64,000 nt of DNA from JBFLYN01 sp040756655 (GCA_040756655.1 JBFLYN010000004.1:1-64000); one strand, 5' to 3'; positions 1-9,164 are shown, counted from the first letter of the stretch. The notes: generated from the sequence alone by a model not told the origin. Program-made: numbers and translations.

Positions 1-126
1 GTGCAACCCCAACTTCCTGGGGTGCCCGCCTTTGACATGCTCACCCGGCCTACTCCTTTACAAGAGCGGGCCCTGGCATTACTCGGTCTCAAGCTCGACA
101 GCAGGGCTGTACCCAGTACCAAATAG
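1..126 (+). CDS. C-terminal fragment of a coding sequence, possibly a transposase
   Basis: The first plus frame is open from the window edge to a TAG at 124-126, giving 41 residues. The stretch TRPTPLQERALALLG resembles the C-terminal end of some IS4/IS1634-type transposases, but it is too short for a firm assignment. The rest of the gene would lie left of the window. The flanking DNA up to 340 holds nothing recognisable. The transposase idea is inference only. Confidence 0.3.
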   Translation: MQPQLPGVPAFDMLTRPTPLQERALALLGLKLDSRAVPSTK

Positions 127-303
127 ACCCCGTCCGCCAAGAGGCCAGTTAGGCACCCATATCTAGCTCTGAATCAAGCGGAACTTCGGACTAATAAGCG
201 GGTTCCCGAACGTGCCCTGCGGCTGCTGGGGTTCAGTCCAGACATCTACTTGCGCTGGAAGTTCCACCGCTAGCACTCGCCCATGCCGGGCGCACAAGGC
301 AAC

Positions 304-326
304 GGAGGGCCGGAAGCCAGCCCTCC
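304..326 (-). terminator. Probable terminator of the double P-loop ATPase gene
   Basis: GGAGGGC and GCCCTCC form a perfect 7-bp stem with a 9-nt loop 14 bp past the stop at 341. The T-tract on the minus strand is weak (GTTGCCTTGTG), so termination efficiency is uncertain. Confidence 0.4.
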
Positions 327-340
327 AGCGGCAAGCTGGC

Positions 341-1462
341 TCAGTTGCCCACCTTGAGCTCTACTTCCCGGGCGTAGCGCAAAATCCGGTCAAGGGTCTT
401 GGTCCGCAGCCGCTCTATGCCGTCAAAGTCCATGTTGGGAACGTAGTAGCTTTCCAGGAGGTCGTGGACACTTTTGGCCCGACCGATAAACTCGATGGCG
501 CGGCTGAACAGCTGCTCGAACAAGGCGGCGTTGCCGGCCACCACGTCCTTGTACTTGCTGGCGATGACGGGCACCAGGCACTGGTTCATGTCGATGAGGG
601 TGTCGCCCGGCCCAGGGGTGTAGGTGTGGGGCTCAATGGACTTGGTCAGCGCCACGCTGAGCCCGGGTATGAGCACATGCTCGATCTTGCTGGGGTTGAG
701 GGGGCAATGGAAAAGCTCCACGTCATACCCACGTTCCCTGGCCGCCCGGGCTACCTTGTCCAGGAGCACCGATTTGCCAGTTCCCGGTGCCCCCTCGATC
801 ACGTACTTCTTGCGGCAGGGCCCGACAATGGTGTAGAGGTAGTTGGTCATGCCGTCCGGGGTGATGGCGCTGGCGAAAAGGTGCCGGTCCGCCCCCACTC
901 GCAAGGATACCCGGCTGGTGCCAAACAGCTCCCGTATCAGGTCGTCGGCGATGCGGTTGGCCCGCCCAAACTCCATGGCCTCCAGGTTGGCTGCTTCCCA
1001 GTCGTCGTATACCGCCTGGGCAGCCCTCAAGAAACGGTACGCCCGCTTGAACAGCCTGCTGATGTCTCGGGTGGCCTCCATGATCTCCTTTTTGAAATGC
1101 CGCACTCCGTCTTCGTTCCAGTAGTCTCCCAGGTGAATGATTTCGTCCACCGCACCCGGGTGCTTGGGATCGACGATGTGGGGGGCCGTGCCGTCAACCA
1201 GCGCCACCCCGATCTGGGGGAAGGTGATCCCGTCCAGGGAGGAGTTGTCGGATGCACAGTGGTGGTACTCAATGTCGTATCCCCGGTCCACCATGGCCTC
1301 GGCGATCCTTTTCATGAATGTCGACTTGCCTACACCCGGCCCTCCTTTGATGATGAGGATCCTGGTGGCATCCGCCGGCAGGATGTAGTCGTAGAATGAG
1401 TAGAAGCCCACGGAAGTGTTGTTGCCGGGAAAAACCCTCTTTATCGCCCCTATCCTATCCAC
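341..1462 (-). CDS. ATPase with two P-loop domains (PRK06851-like family)
   Basis: This is a cytoplasmic protein of about 373 aa with two Walker A motifs, GGPGVGKST near residue 41 and GAPGTGKS near residue 224, so it looks like a duplicated P-loop NTPase. It resembles a conserved, functionally uncharacterised ATPase family of Firmicutes. The GTG at 1462 is chosen because AGGAGAG lies 6-7 nt upstream; the longer reading from 1519 has no such site. It appears monocistronic, with a hairpin downstream. No transporter partner is adjacent, so an ABC role is not supported, and its substrate is unknown. Confidence 0.8.
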   Translation of the reverse strand: MDRIGAIKRVFPGNNTSVGFYSFYDYILPADATRILIIKGGPGVGKSTFMKRIAEAMVDRGYDIEYHHCASDNSSLDGITFPQIGVALVDGTAPHIVDPKHPGAVDEIIHLGDYWNEDGVRHFKKEIMEATRDISRLFKRAYRFLRAAQAVYDDWEAANLEAMEFGRANRIADDLIRELFGTSRVSLRVGADRHLFASAITPDGMTNYLYTIVGPCRKKYVIEGAPGTGKSVLLDKVARAARERGYDVELFHCPLNPSKIEHVLIPGLSVALTKSIEPHTYTPGPGDTLIDMNQCLVPVIASKYKDVVAGNAALFEQLFSRAIEFIGRAKSVHDLLESYYVPNMDFDGIERLRTKTLDRILRYAREVELKVGN

Positions 1463-1855
1463 TCCAGCTCTCCTCTCTAAAATCTCGCCCCCGGCCTCTG
1501 GTTGGTCCGGGGCGTGCATCTACCTACATGGTATTCTTCTCGGTCCCGTAGGGTGAAGGGGGTGGACAGGGAGTTGGAGTTAACCGGGCAATTACCCCGG
1601 ACCCGGGCTTTAGCCCGCCCGGGGCGGCAATGGTGTAACGATACGGAGTAGCCTTCGAACGGGTCCCGGCGAACACCATGAAGACCAGAGCATGGAGTTC
1701 TAGCCGTGGGATCTCTTGTCAGCTATGGGCGGCCGGCGGCCGGCCCGCAGATCAACACCGCGGGTCCGCCCAGACCCAGTCTCAGGCCTCACCTGTGCGC
1801 ATCTTTGGTCCTGCCCGCGAAGCCCGCGGTTTCCCCTGCGCCCGCCAGGGAGCGA
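1463..1855. other. Intergenic stretch without a supported gene
   Basis: About 390 bp separate two minus-strand genes. Short frames on both strands show no family resemblance and no convincing ribosome binding site. The GC-rich repeats CCCGGACCCGGGC and GCCCGCCCGGGGC around 1597-1625 could form weak hairpins. I see no tRNA or riboswitch signature. Confidence 0.4.
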
Positions 1856-2596
1856 CTAAGCACTTCCCCGTGCTGGACCGGCACTCTCTTGGCCGTCACC
1901 AGCTGGCTGGTGACGGCGAGGTAGGTCACGATAGAGTTCCAGTTCCGCCGTTCCACGCCCGGATAGCGTGTACACTCCAGGCTGAACACGCTCAAACCAC
2001 CCGTAGTAATTCTTAGACAGGATGGACAAGGTCTTGGGCCCGGTACCCATCGCCCGTAGCTGGCGGGGCGACTGGGGGCCTCTATCCTGCAGGTGACGTG
2101 CTATTTGCACTGCTTGTTCGCGGTAGGCCGTGACGATCTTGGTACGCGTGCTACCGGCCTGGTTGAGATCGGCCAGCCGACCGCGGATTTCCTCCAGCAC
2201 GGCCCGGCGCTGGCCTGACCTCCGCTGGGGCTGGAAAGGCAATGGGTGGAATGCCACTTCCACCCGGGGCCGGGGCGGTCCGAGCGAGACGAGCATAAGC
2301 CCCAGGTGCAGTCGCCTGAGGAGATGGCAAAAGTCACTCCAGCGGCGGTTTTGGGTACCACGCCGGGGATAGGGCAGGACCACGTATACCGAATCAGCCA
2401 GTTTCTGCCGCTTTACGGCCTGGATGAGAAGATCAACGCTGAAGGCACGCTTGAGCTCCAGGACCACCAGCTGGTCTCCTTTGACGGCGGTGATGTCCAC
2501 GTCCCGGACCTCGCTTCTCACGGTGTAGCCGCAGGACACCAGGTAGTCGTGGACGGGCGGGTAAAGATCGGTCTCTTTGATATTCAACGGGCGCAA
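1856..2596 (-). CDS. DUF2161-like protein with a nuclease-type fold and winged helix
   Basis: About 246 aa. The N-terminal half (LYPPVHDYLVSCGY, VDITAVKG, LVVLELKRAF) has the D...ExK arrangement of PD-(D/E)xK nuclease-like domains. The C-terminal half (GPQSPRQLRAMG...SILSKNYYGWFERVQPGVYTLS) looks like a small winged helix, which is the DUF2161 layout. TTG 2596 is preferred because GGAGGGGAGG lies just upstream; ATG 2617 is the alternative. The last 25 or so residues run through a perfect palindrome at 1893-1916 and look unlike the family, so a late frameshift may have extended the frame. The biological role is unknown. Confidence 0.65.
   Translation of the reverse strand: MRPLNIKETDLYPPVHDYLVSCGYTVRSEVRDVDITAVKGDQLVVLELKRAFSVDLLIQAVKRQKLADSVYVVLPYPRRGTQNRRWSDFCHLLRRLHLGLMLVSLGPPRPRVEVAFHPLPFQPQRRSGQRRAVLEEIRGRLADLNQAGSTRTKIVTAYREQAVQIARHLQDRGPQSPRQLRAMGTGPKTLSILSKNYYGWFERVQPGVYTLSGRGTAELELYRDLPRRHQPAGDGQESAGPARGSA
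1893..1916. repeat. 24-bp palindrome, possible terminator
   Basis: CCGTCACCAGC and GCTGGTGACGG form a perfect 11-bp inverted repeat with a 2-nt centre. It sits inside the 3' end of the DUF2161 frame. It has no T-tract on either strand, so it could equally be a protein-binding palindrome. Confidence 0.45.
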
Positions 2597-2766
2597 GAAG
2601 CCTCCCCTCCGGATCATCCGCCTTATCTACCCAGGGACAATTCGGTGCATCCTGCCAACATCCTGCCCCGGTTCGTTCCTTGGGGGGCGCAGCTATCCTG
2701 CAGCCGGGCTGAGCGAGTAGACGAAGTGCTGGTGGTCCTGCTATACTGGGAAGGGCATAGAACTAG

Positions 2767-4272
2767 ATGATAAGAAGGCGAGCGAACATGACTGGGAGTG
2801 CAGGCTTTAGAGACATTCCCACCGGCAAGACCGATGCTAACCGGGCGTCGCTTCAAGACCTGACCACCGGGAGCATACCCCGCCACCTGGTGGTGTTTGC
2901 CGTCCCCATGCTGCTGGGAAACTTGCTGCAGGCCCTATATAACACCGTCGACGCCGTGTGGGTTGGACGCTTTTTGGGCCCGGAGGCCCTGGCCGCGGTA
3001 TCCGTAAGTTTTCCGGTGGTTTTCATACTAGTGACCCTGGTCATGGGGATTGTCATGGCCACCACGGTCATGGTAGCCCAGTATGCCGGCGCCAACCAGG
3101 TGCACATGGTCAAGAGGACCATCAACAACTCGTTGCTCCTTCTGGTCACCGGTGGGCTTGCCGTATCGGCACTGGGCATCGCCCTGCACCGGAACATCCT
3201 CTTGCTCATCAAGACCCCGCCCGAGATCCTGGCCGATGCCTCTGGTTACCTCACCATCTTCCTGGCCGGGATCCCGCTCATGATGGGTTACAACGTCTTT
3301 GGTGCCATCCTGCGCGGGTTGGGGGATTCCCGCACACCCCTTTTGTTCTTGGCTTACTCCACGGTGACCAACATCATCCTCGACCCGCTGTTCATTTTCG
3401 GCATCGGGCCTTTCCCGCGCATGGGAGTGCAAGGTGCGGCGGTGGCCACCGTCATCTCCCAGGGTGTAGCCACGGTGCTGGCTATCCGGCATCTCAACCG
3501 CAAAAACCACCTGCTGACTTTCAACCCGGCGGATTTTCGCTTCGACCGCGAAATGACCCACTCGGTGATCCGGATCGGGCTACCTGCGGGGCTGCAGCAG
3601 CTAGTGGTCTCAGCCGGTGCCCTGGTTCTTGTCTCCATTGTCAACCAGTTTGGGCATACCCTGACGGCGGCCTTTGGTTCGGGCATGAGGCTGGACCAGT
3701 TCACCATCATGCCCGCCATGTCGCTAGGGCTGGCCATCTCAGCCATGGTCGGACAGAACCTGGGCGCCGGGCGTCACCTGCGGGTAAAACAGACTGTCTA
3801 CTGGGGAGTCATGCTATCCGGCGCCATGGCCCTCACCGTTTCCATACTGGTGTTCGGGCTGGCTCCTTGGCTGATGCTGGTTTTTACCCGCGACCCGGCG
3901 GTTCAAAACGCAGGCGTGTCGTTTCTCCGTACAGTCTCCCTAAGCTACGTGCCCGTGGCCCTGCTGTTTGCTTTCAACGGGGTCATGCGGGGGGCTGGCG
4001 ACACCCTGCCCGCCATGCTGATTTCCGTGGCCAGTCTTTGGCTGATCCGGCTCCCCCTGGCCGCCTACCTCTCCGCGACAGCCCTGGGGGCTTTTGGTAT
4101 CTGGATAGCCATCGTCGCCAGTTCCGTGGTGGGCTCGATCCTTAGCGCCGGCTACTATTGCTCCGGGCGCTGGAAGCAGAAAGTGCTGGTCAATACGGAA
4201 GACCCGGCCCAGGATCCCCGGCCTGTGCCCGCTGTACCTGTCGTGGAAATCACGCGCGGCGATGGCCCGTGA
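2767..4272 (+). CDS. MATE family multidrug/cation antiporter
   Basis: 501 aa with about 12 predicted transmembrane segments in two similar halves. Signature stretches are GSIPRHLVVFAVPMLLGNLL near residue 37, LYNTVDAVWVGRFLG, and the second-half repeat IGLPAGLQQLVVSAGALV. The family exports drugs or metabolites in exchange for Na+ or H+ across the cytoplasmic membrane. ATG 2767 is used; ATG 2788, behind AAGGCGAG, is also possible. It is a lone plus-strand gene, convergent with a pseudogene 23 bp downstream. The substrate cannot be inferred. Confidence 0.93.
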   Translation: MIRRRANMTGSAGFRDIPTGKTDANRASLQDLTTGSIPRHLVVFAVPMLLGNLLQALYNTVDAVWVGRFLGPEALAAVSVSFPVVFILVTLVMGIVMATTVMVAQYAGANQVHMVKRTINNSLLLLVTGGLAVSALGIALHRNILLLIKTPPEILADASGYLTIFLAGIPLMMGYNVFGAILRGLGDSRTPLLFLAYSTVTNIILDPLFIFGIGPFPRMGVQGAAVATVISQGVATVLAIRHLNRKNHLLTFNPADFRFDREMTHSVIRIGLPAGLQQLVVSAGALVLVSIVNQFGHTLTAAFGSGMRLDQFTIMPAMSLGLAISAMVGQNLGAGRHLRVKQTVYWGVMLSGAMALTVSILVFGLAPWLMLVFTRDPAVQNAGVSFLRTVSLSYVPVALLFAFNGVMRGAGDTLPAMLISVASLWLIRLPLAAYLSATALGAFGIWIAIVASSVVGSILSAGYYCSGRWKQKVLVNTEDPAQDPRPVPAVPVVEITRGDGP

Positions 4273-4294
4273 TGCCCCGGGCTGGCCCTCTCCT

Positions 4295-5323
4295 CTACCA
4301 GTCCAGAAGCCTCTTTTCCCCTTGTAGTTGGTAGATCCCGGTCACACCCTGGGTGACCTTGAGCGCCCCCCGGTGCGTCCCGTCCTGGTTCGGACGGCCA
4401 AGTACCTGATGTAGATGCACCGCCCGTTGCGGGAGAACCGGAAGTCGGCGTGGTCCTTCTGGCCCTGCTTGAACTCCTCCACTATCTTGTTGACCGCATG
4501 CACGCTATCGGGCGGGTGGCAGTTTTGCACCGCCCTGCCGATAATGACCAAACTGCGCGGAAGATGCGGTGTGCACCCGCCGAGTAGTAGCGTACCCGGT
4601 CGTTCTCGTCCACAAAGGTAATATCCAAGGGCAAGTGCTTCAGCACCAGGTTGATCTGGCCGGGCAGGAGCTCTCCTGTATCGAGCCGGATACCCGGCGA
4701 CCTGGCCTTGGCCTCCGCTGCCTCAGCCTTGCCTGTACCTTCCACTGGTGGCCGGGCATAACCAAGGTGTAGCCGATCTCGTCTTCACCGGTCCGGACCT
4801 CCATCCAGTCCTGTTTTGCTCCAAGTCTCCATGCTCATGGGGGACAGACGTTCTCCTCTTTGTAGAAAATGTCTGCCATAGCATCCAGCAAATGTCCCGG
4901 CCCGGGCCCGCAAGGCGCCGGGGTCGTCACCCTCCGCCAGCGCCCGGTCTTCCTTGAGCATGTCCTCTGATCGTGGACGCCCCACATCACCTTGGGAGGG
5001 TCCTGCACGCCTCGCCGTTCCAGCAGCGGGAACAGCTGGTTTTCCTTGCGGAGATATTGCTTGTCGATGGCGGACAGTTGCTCCAGCTGACCCTTCATGG
5101 GCTCGCGCCCACTCTCAAGGCCCCGGCCATCTACCAGGGTCGCCAGGGTGCTTCTCGGTTTTTCCATGAGCTGGCCAACGGCCCGGTTTTCCATCCGGAA
5201 AGTATGCACCGGGCGACCGGGGATGGACTCTGGCGGCCCCTGCTGGTTCAAGGATTCCTTGAACACCGCTACGTGGACGTCGCACCATCTCCTCACCTCG
5301 GCTTCCGGCATACCCTCCCGTCA
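4295..5323 (-). pseudogene. Decayed DUF438/hemerythrin/PAS sensor gene
   Basis: Fragments in all three minus frames line up in order as one DUF438-type protein. REGMPEAEVRRWCDVHVAVF is the end of DUF438. PVHTFRMENRAVGQL, DKQYLRKENQLFPLLE and PPKVMWGVHD form a hemerythrin-like region. LPLDITFVDENDRVRYYS, GRAVQNCHPPDSVHAVNKI and ALKVTQGVTGIYQLQGEKR form the PAS domain. A TGA just before REGMP and at least three frameshifts (about 4980, 4560 and 4395) break it, and the N-terminal domain is not detectable. The last intact frame ends at the TAG at 4297-4295. Intact relatives are thought to sense redox state or O2/NO. This copy should be non-functional. Confidence 0.82.
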
Positions 5324-5473
5324 CGGTGCCATCTCCCTTTAGATGCGGGTACGGGTTCTCTGGGTAGTCTCCGTCGCTTAGGCCCGTCCATGCCAGTGTG
5401 CACCCGCCTAAGGCAGGCAGCAGCAAAGCGCCCGGCCACGGTTTCTGCAGGGCAACTCCCCTGCCTCCGGGCT

Positions 5474-5970
5474 GTGCCCGGTCGGGCAAACCAAACGCGA
5501 GAGGAGGTCGCCAGGGGAAAAGACAGCCTGGTAAAGATCCTCAAATGGTTCCACATCCTCGAGCTATTGCAGGTGGGGAGCTACCTGGCCCAGGGCCGTG
5601 CCGCCCGTAACACCTACCTGGCCCGGGTCCTGGAGCACATGGCCGGCATCAAACAGCGTCACGCCGATGTCATCGAACGGCACCTGGTAGCCTTGGGGCA
5701 CAGGCCCGGCGGGCTGGGGTCCAGGCTGGCCCCCGGGGCCGGCGTCCTGCTTGGGCAGTTCTTGTCGCGCCTGGGCCTGGCCCGGATGCCGAGAGCCAAC
5801 CTCGCCATGGAGGAGAAGGCAAAGCAAGACTACCGCACCCTCATCGAGCACCTGGGGGATGTTTGTCCTCACACCCGCCACCTGCTCTGGGCCAACTTGG
5901 TGGATGAAGACCTGCACATCGCCTATTTCGCCCGGGAACGGGCTGGCCAGAAGTGGCCGGGATCTGGAGA
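5474..5970 (+). CDS. Ferritin-like diiron protein, natural stop apparently lost
   Basis: The frame encodes a four-helix ferritin-like domain: LVKILKWFHILELLQVGSYL, LARVLEHMAGIKQRHADVIE, NLAMEEKAKQDYRTLIEHLG and HLLWANLVDEDLHIAYFARE. It has E/ExxH-like metal ligand spacing and resembles demethoxyubiquinone-hydroxylase/rubrerythrin-type proteins. The domain ends near 5960, but the frame stays open to 6493, antisense to the next gene and through that gene's terminator, so the original stop has probably been lost by mutation or frameshift. GTG 5474 is the best in-frame start. GAGGAGG at 5501-5507 has no good start behind it, so the true start is uncertain. Confidence 0.6.
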
Positions 5971-5997
5971 AAACAAAAGGCCCGGCACGGGCCGGGC
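5971..5997 (-). terminator. Rho-independent terminator of the PLP enzyme gene
   Basis: GCCCGGC and GCCGGGC make a 7-bp stem with a 4-nt loop. On the minus strand it is followed by TTTTGTTTT, 17 bp after the stop at 6014. It is a good intrinsic terminator. Confidence 0.75.
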
Positions 5998-6013
5998 GGG
6001 TGGGCGGGGGATT

Positions 6014-7372
6014 TCACGACCTGCGCGTGGCCAGGATCTTGTCATCGTACTCGGCAACGCGGGAATACTGGTCTTCCCAGAAGGCCGGGTCCCTCATGGC
6101 GTCCAGGTATTCCCGGGTATATCCAAATGGGAGCCAGTCCTTTTCCTTTTGGAAAAACAGCCGTTCCTTGGCGTCCTGGCGGCGGAAGTCATACACATGG
6201 TCGTCTTTGGCCTGGAGGAAGATGTCCCGGGTCCACCGCTCCAAGACATGGGGTTTGGTCTCAAGGCTTCTCCGCTCCAGGTCTTCCAGCACCGAGTGGT
6301 AACGGTCAAAACCATCGGTGGCTACTGTCACCACGTTATCGCCAGGACCCAACCTCAGGTACCTGGCCATCTTGATGGCCCCCAGGAGGTTGCAGACACC
6401 AGAAACCCCGAACAAATCGGCCAAAGCCAGGGCCTCTTCCCGGGCCACTCCCAGTCTCTCCAACACCCCGGCACCGTCCCGGAGGACTTTTAGGCCCCGC
6501 ACGGCATCATCGTCTGGGACCAGGGCCACAAAGTCGGTGTTAAGGATGTTGTGGATGAGGGTGCACATCTTGTCGCCGATGCCTTCGATACGGTGCTGGC
6601 CCAGGCCCCCGGTGGCCAGGGTCGGGCACTCGTATGGTTCCAGCGCTACCACCTTGGCCTCGGGGAAGGCGACCTTAATCTCATCGCCTGCAGCCAAGGT
6701 CCCGGCCGACCCGGGCGCCGACGCAAAGCAAGCTATCCTGCCGTTGCCCACACCCCGCACCGCCTCTATGGCCGAGCGACCGGTCACGTACCGGTGGAAG
6801 CGATAGTTGGGGAAAAGCTCAAATTGGGCCAGGGCATGGTTGGCGGGGTCCTTTTTCAGCTCGTAGGTGCGCTGCAGGGTGAGGATAACGTCGGATTCGG
6901 TCCCAGGGGTCAGGTCCAGTTCTCCACCGTATCTCTGGATGCGCTCGTAGCGTTCCTTGCTCATGCTGTCGGGCATGATGATGATGGCCCGGTAGCCCAT
7001 CAGACGGCAGATGTAGGCCACGCCGATGCCGAAGTTGCCTGTGGAAGGTCCAAGGATGGTATGCTGGCCCGGGATGATGTCGCCATCGACGCAGCCTTCC
7101 ATCAGAGTGGTGTAGGCCGGACCCACCTTGTGAGAACCGGAGGGGAAATGCATGCCCAAAAGCACCACGATGTTGGCGTCCACCCCGGTGAGCGCCTTGG
7201 GCAGGACGACCTTCCTGACCCGGCCCTCCCGATCCTTCCAGGTTATGTTAAAGAGATTGATGGGGTCCAGCTCATCCTCGCCCAAGGCCCGCAGGGCCCG
7301 GGCCCGTACCTGGGGATCTATCCGATCAGGATGGAGCATCTCCTCGTAGGTGGGTCCGAAAGGCACGCGCAA
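6014..7372 (-). CDS. Fold-type II PLP-dependent enzyme of unknown substrate
   Basis: About 452 aa, related to threonine synthase, cysteine synthase and tryptophan synthase beta. FPSGSHKVGPAY near residue 93 carries the likely Schiff-base lysine, GPSTGNFGIG is the phosphate/substrate loop, and VATDGFDRYHSVLEDLE lies near the C-terminus. The C-terminal 70 residues (ERWTRDIFLQAKDDHVYDFR and following) are not part of the core fold. TTG 7372 is chosen because TAGGAGAG lies about 10 nt upstream; a GTG at 7381 abuts that site. It resembles proteins annotated only as PLP-dependent subunit beta in Clostridia. The substrate is probably an amino acid but is not determined. Confidence 0.8.
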   Translation of the reverse strand: MRVPFGPTYEEMLHPDRIDPQVRARALRALGEDELDPINLFNITWKDREGRVRKVVLPKALTGVDANIVVLLGMHFPSGSHKVGPAYTTLMEGCVDGDIIPGQHTILGPSTGNFGIGVAYICRLMGYRAIIIMPDSMSKERYERIQRYGGELDLTPGTESDVILTLQRTYELKKDPANHALAQFELFPNYRFHRYVTGRSAIEAVRGVGNGRIACFASAPGSAGTLAAGDEIKVAFPEAKVVALEPYECPTLATGGLGQHRIEGIGDKMCTLIHNILNTDFVALVPDDDAVRGLKVLRDGAGVLERLGVAREEALALADLFGVSGVCNLLGAIKMARYLRLGPGDNVVTVATDGFDRYHSVLEDLERRSLETKPHVLERWTRDIFLQAKDDHVYDFRRQDAKERLFFQKEKDWLPFGYTREYLDAMRDPAFWEDQYSRVAEYDDKILATRRS

Positions 7373-7865
7373 ACCACTCACTCTCCTATCTTGGGACGGC
7401 GGTCCGGATGACCGATGCAGGCCTCGTCCGGTTTGGTCCAACCCGTCACCGCCGCCAAGGTCCTGAGAAGGCGGGTGGGGAGCCCACGCCCGCGTACCGG
7501 GTGATGACCTCACAGGACAACGCCTTCCCCCACGCAAACTTGCCCAGGTCGGCTCCTGGCTGGGATCGACCCCGGCCCGGGTCGCAAAGCAGCCCCGGGC
7601 GCGGACAAGCCTGTCAACCTCAATACTACTACATGGTGCCATCACTGGCAATACGTCCGGGCTGCTCCAGGCTCCAGAACTGCCCGGGCGTCCATCCCGG
7701 ATAGTGACAGCCCGCCCGGGGTTGATGTAGACTAAGGGGGAGTAGGAAAGACCGTGATTAGACCTGCCCGTCACCGGTTCGAGGTGATTGTCCCACGGAA
7801 CCCCCAAGGTTTCAATGGCAACTTTCATCTGTCTCTGACCACATTTAGTGCAAGGGGGACACAGG
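7373..7865. other. Divergent intergenic region, no supported gene
   Basis: About 490 bp separate the minus-strand PLP gene from the plus-strand aldo/keto reductase, so both promoters must lie here. Open frames crossing it (including upstream continuation of the PLP frame to 7927) have no ribosome binding site and no homology I recognise. On the minus strand TTGACA near 7610 is a candidate -35. I checked for T-box and cobalamin riboswitch cores and saw none. Confidence 0.4.
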
Positions 7866-9005
7866 GTGCAATACCGCCAGTTCGGAAACTGCGGGTTCGA
7901 CGTGTCGGTGCTGGGCTTTGGCTGCATGCGCCTGCCGGTGCTGGACGGAGATCAGGCCAAAATCCACCTGGAACAGGCCACCCGGCTGCTGCGTTACGGC
8001 ATTGACCACGGCATCAACTACATCGATACGGCCTACGGCTATCATGGCGGGAAAAGCGAGGAGCTCGTGGGCCGGGCGTTGCAAGACGGGTACCGGGAGA
8101 GGGTGCGTTTGGCCACCAAGCTTCCCACCTACCTGTGCGAAAACAGCAGTGACTTCGACAAGTACCTGGACGAGCAGCTGGAGCGGCTGGACACCGACTG
8201 CATAGACCTTTACCTTCTGCACGCTCTGAACAAGAAGGTCTGGAAGCATCTACAGGAGTTGAACGTCTGCTCGTGGCTCGACCGTATCTCTGCCCAAGGT
8301 CGCATTGGCCATGCGGGATTTTCCTTTCACGACGACGCGGATACCTTCGAGTCCATCATCGACGCCTACCCCTGGGCCTTTTGCCAGATCCAGCTCAACT
8401 ACATGGACAGCGACCACCAGGCCGGGGTCCGGGGCCTCAGGTACGCTGCCGCCAGGGGCATCCCGGTGGTGATAATGGAACCCATCAAAGGAGGCAAGCT
8501 GGGCGGTTCGCCGCCCGGGGAGATCCAGGCCGTCTGGAACCGGGCCGTGATCAAGCGGACTCCCGCGGAGTGGGCCTTGAGGTGGGTCTGCAACTTCCCG
8601 GAGGCCACCTGCGTGCTCAGCGGCATGAGCACCATGGAGCAGCTGGAGGAGAATCTGGTCACCGTGGAGGACGCCTTCCCCCACAGCCTCACCGGCGACG
8701 AACTGGGACTCATTGGCCAGGCCCGTGATCTCTACCAGCAGAGGCTGAAGATCGCCTGCACCGACTGCTCCTACTGCATGCCCTGCCCCCAGGGAGTAGC
8801 CATTCCTCAGGTGTTCTCGCTATATAATGATGCTTTCATATACCAGACCACTGCAGAATCAGCTCGCTGGTACCAGCGCATGCTCACTGTCAACCGTGGG
8901 GCAGCCTCATGTGTCGAATGTGGTGAGTGCGAGGCCAAGTGCCCCCAGCAGCTTCCCATCGCGGGGCTTTTGAAAACGGCCCACCAGGAGCTTTCCCGCG
9001 TATAG
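7866..9005 (+). CDS. Aldo/keto reductase with C-terminal 4Fe-4S ferredoxin domain
   Basis: About 379 aa. An AKR TIM barrel starts MQYRQFGNCGFDVSVLGFG and carries the catalytic DTAYGYHGGKSEE region (Asp, Tyr), Lys in RVRLATKLP and His in DLYLLHALN. The last 85 residues hold two cysteine groups, CTDCSYCMPCP and CVECGECEAKCP, typical of Fe-S AKRs of strict anaerobes. It likely couples carbonyl or alcohol redox to ferredoxin-type electron transfer in the cytoplasm. GTG 7866 has AAGGGGG 8 nt upstream, better than GTG 7848. The substrate is unknown. Confidence 0.9.
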   Translation: MQYRQFGNCGFDVSVLGFGCMRLPVLDGDQAKIHLEQATRLLRYGIDHGINYIDTAYGYHGGKSEELVGRALQDGYRERVRLATKLPTYLCENSSDFDKYLDEQLERLDTDCIDLYLLHALNKKVWKHLQELNVCSWLDRISAQGRIGHAGFSFHDDADTFESIIDAYPWAFCQIQLNYMDSDHQAGVRGLRYAAARGIPVVIMEPIKGGKLGGSPPGEIQAVWNRAVIKRTPAEWALRWVCNFPEATCVLSGMSTMEQLEENLVTVEDAFPHSLTGDELGLIGQARDLYQQRLKIACTDCSYCMPCPQGVAIPQVFSLYNDAFIYQTTAESARWYQRMLTVNRGAASCVECGECEAKCPQQLPIAGLLKTAHQELSRV

Positions 9006-9122
9006 CCATCCCCGGGGGGTGCCGCAAAGATATCCGCGCCAGCGGCCGCCGTTGTAGGGAGCTGTAACCAGGTTCACACCGGCGTTGGCCTGGCACGATG
9101 AGGGCACGCCGGCAGGATGCCC

Positions 9123-9155
9123 GGCCGGGCGCCGTCCGTGCTCCAGCGCCCGGCC
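9123..9155. terminator. Bidirectional hairpin between convergent genes
   Basis: GGCCGGGCGC and GCGCCCGGCC form a perfect 10-bp stem with a 13-nt loop. It lies between the aldo/keto reductase end (9005) and the amidohydrolase end (9165). No long T-tract follows on either side. Confidence 0.5.
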
Positions 9156-9164
9156 ACCTGCATA

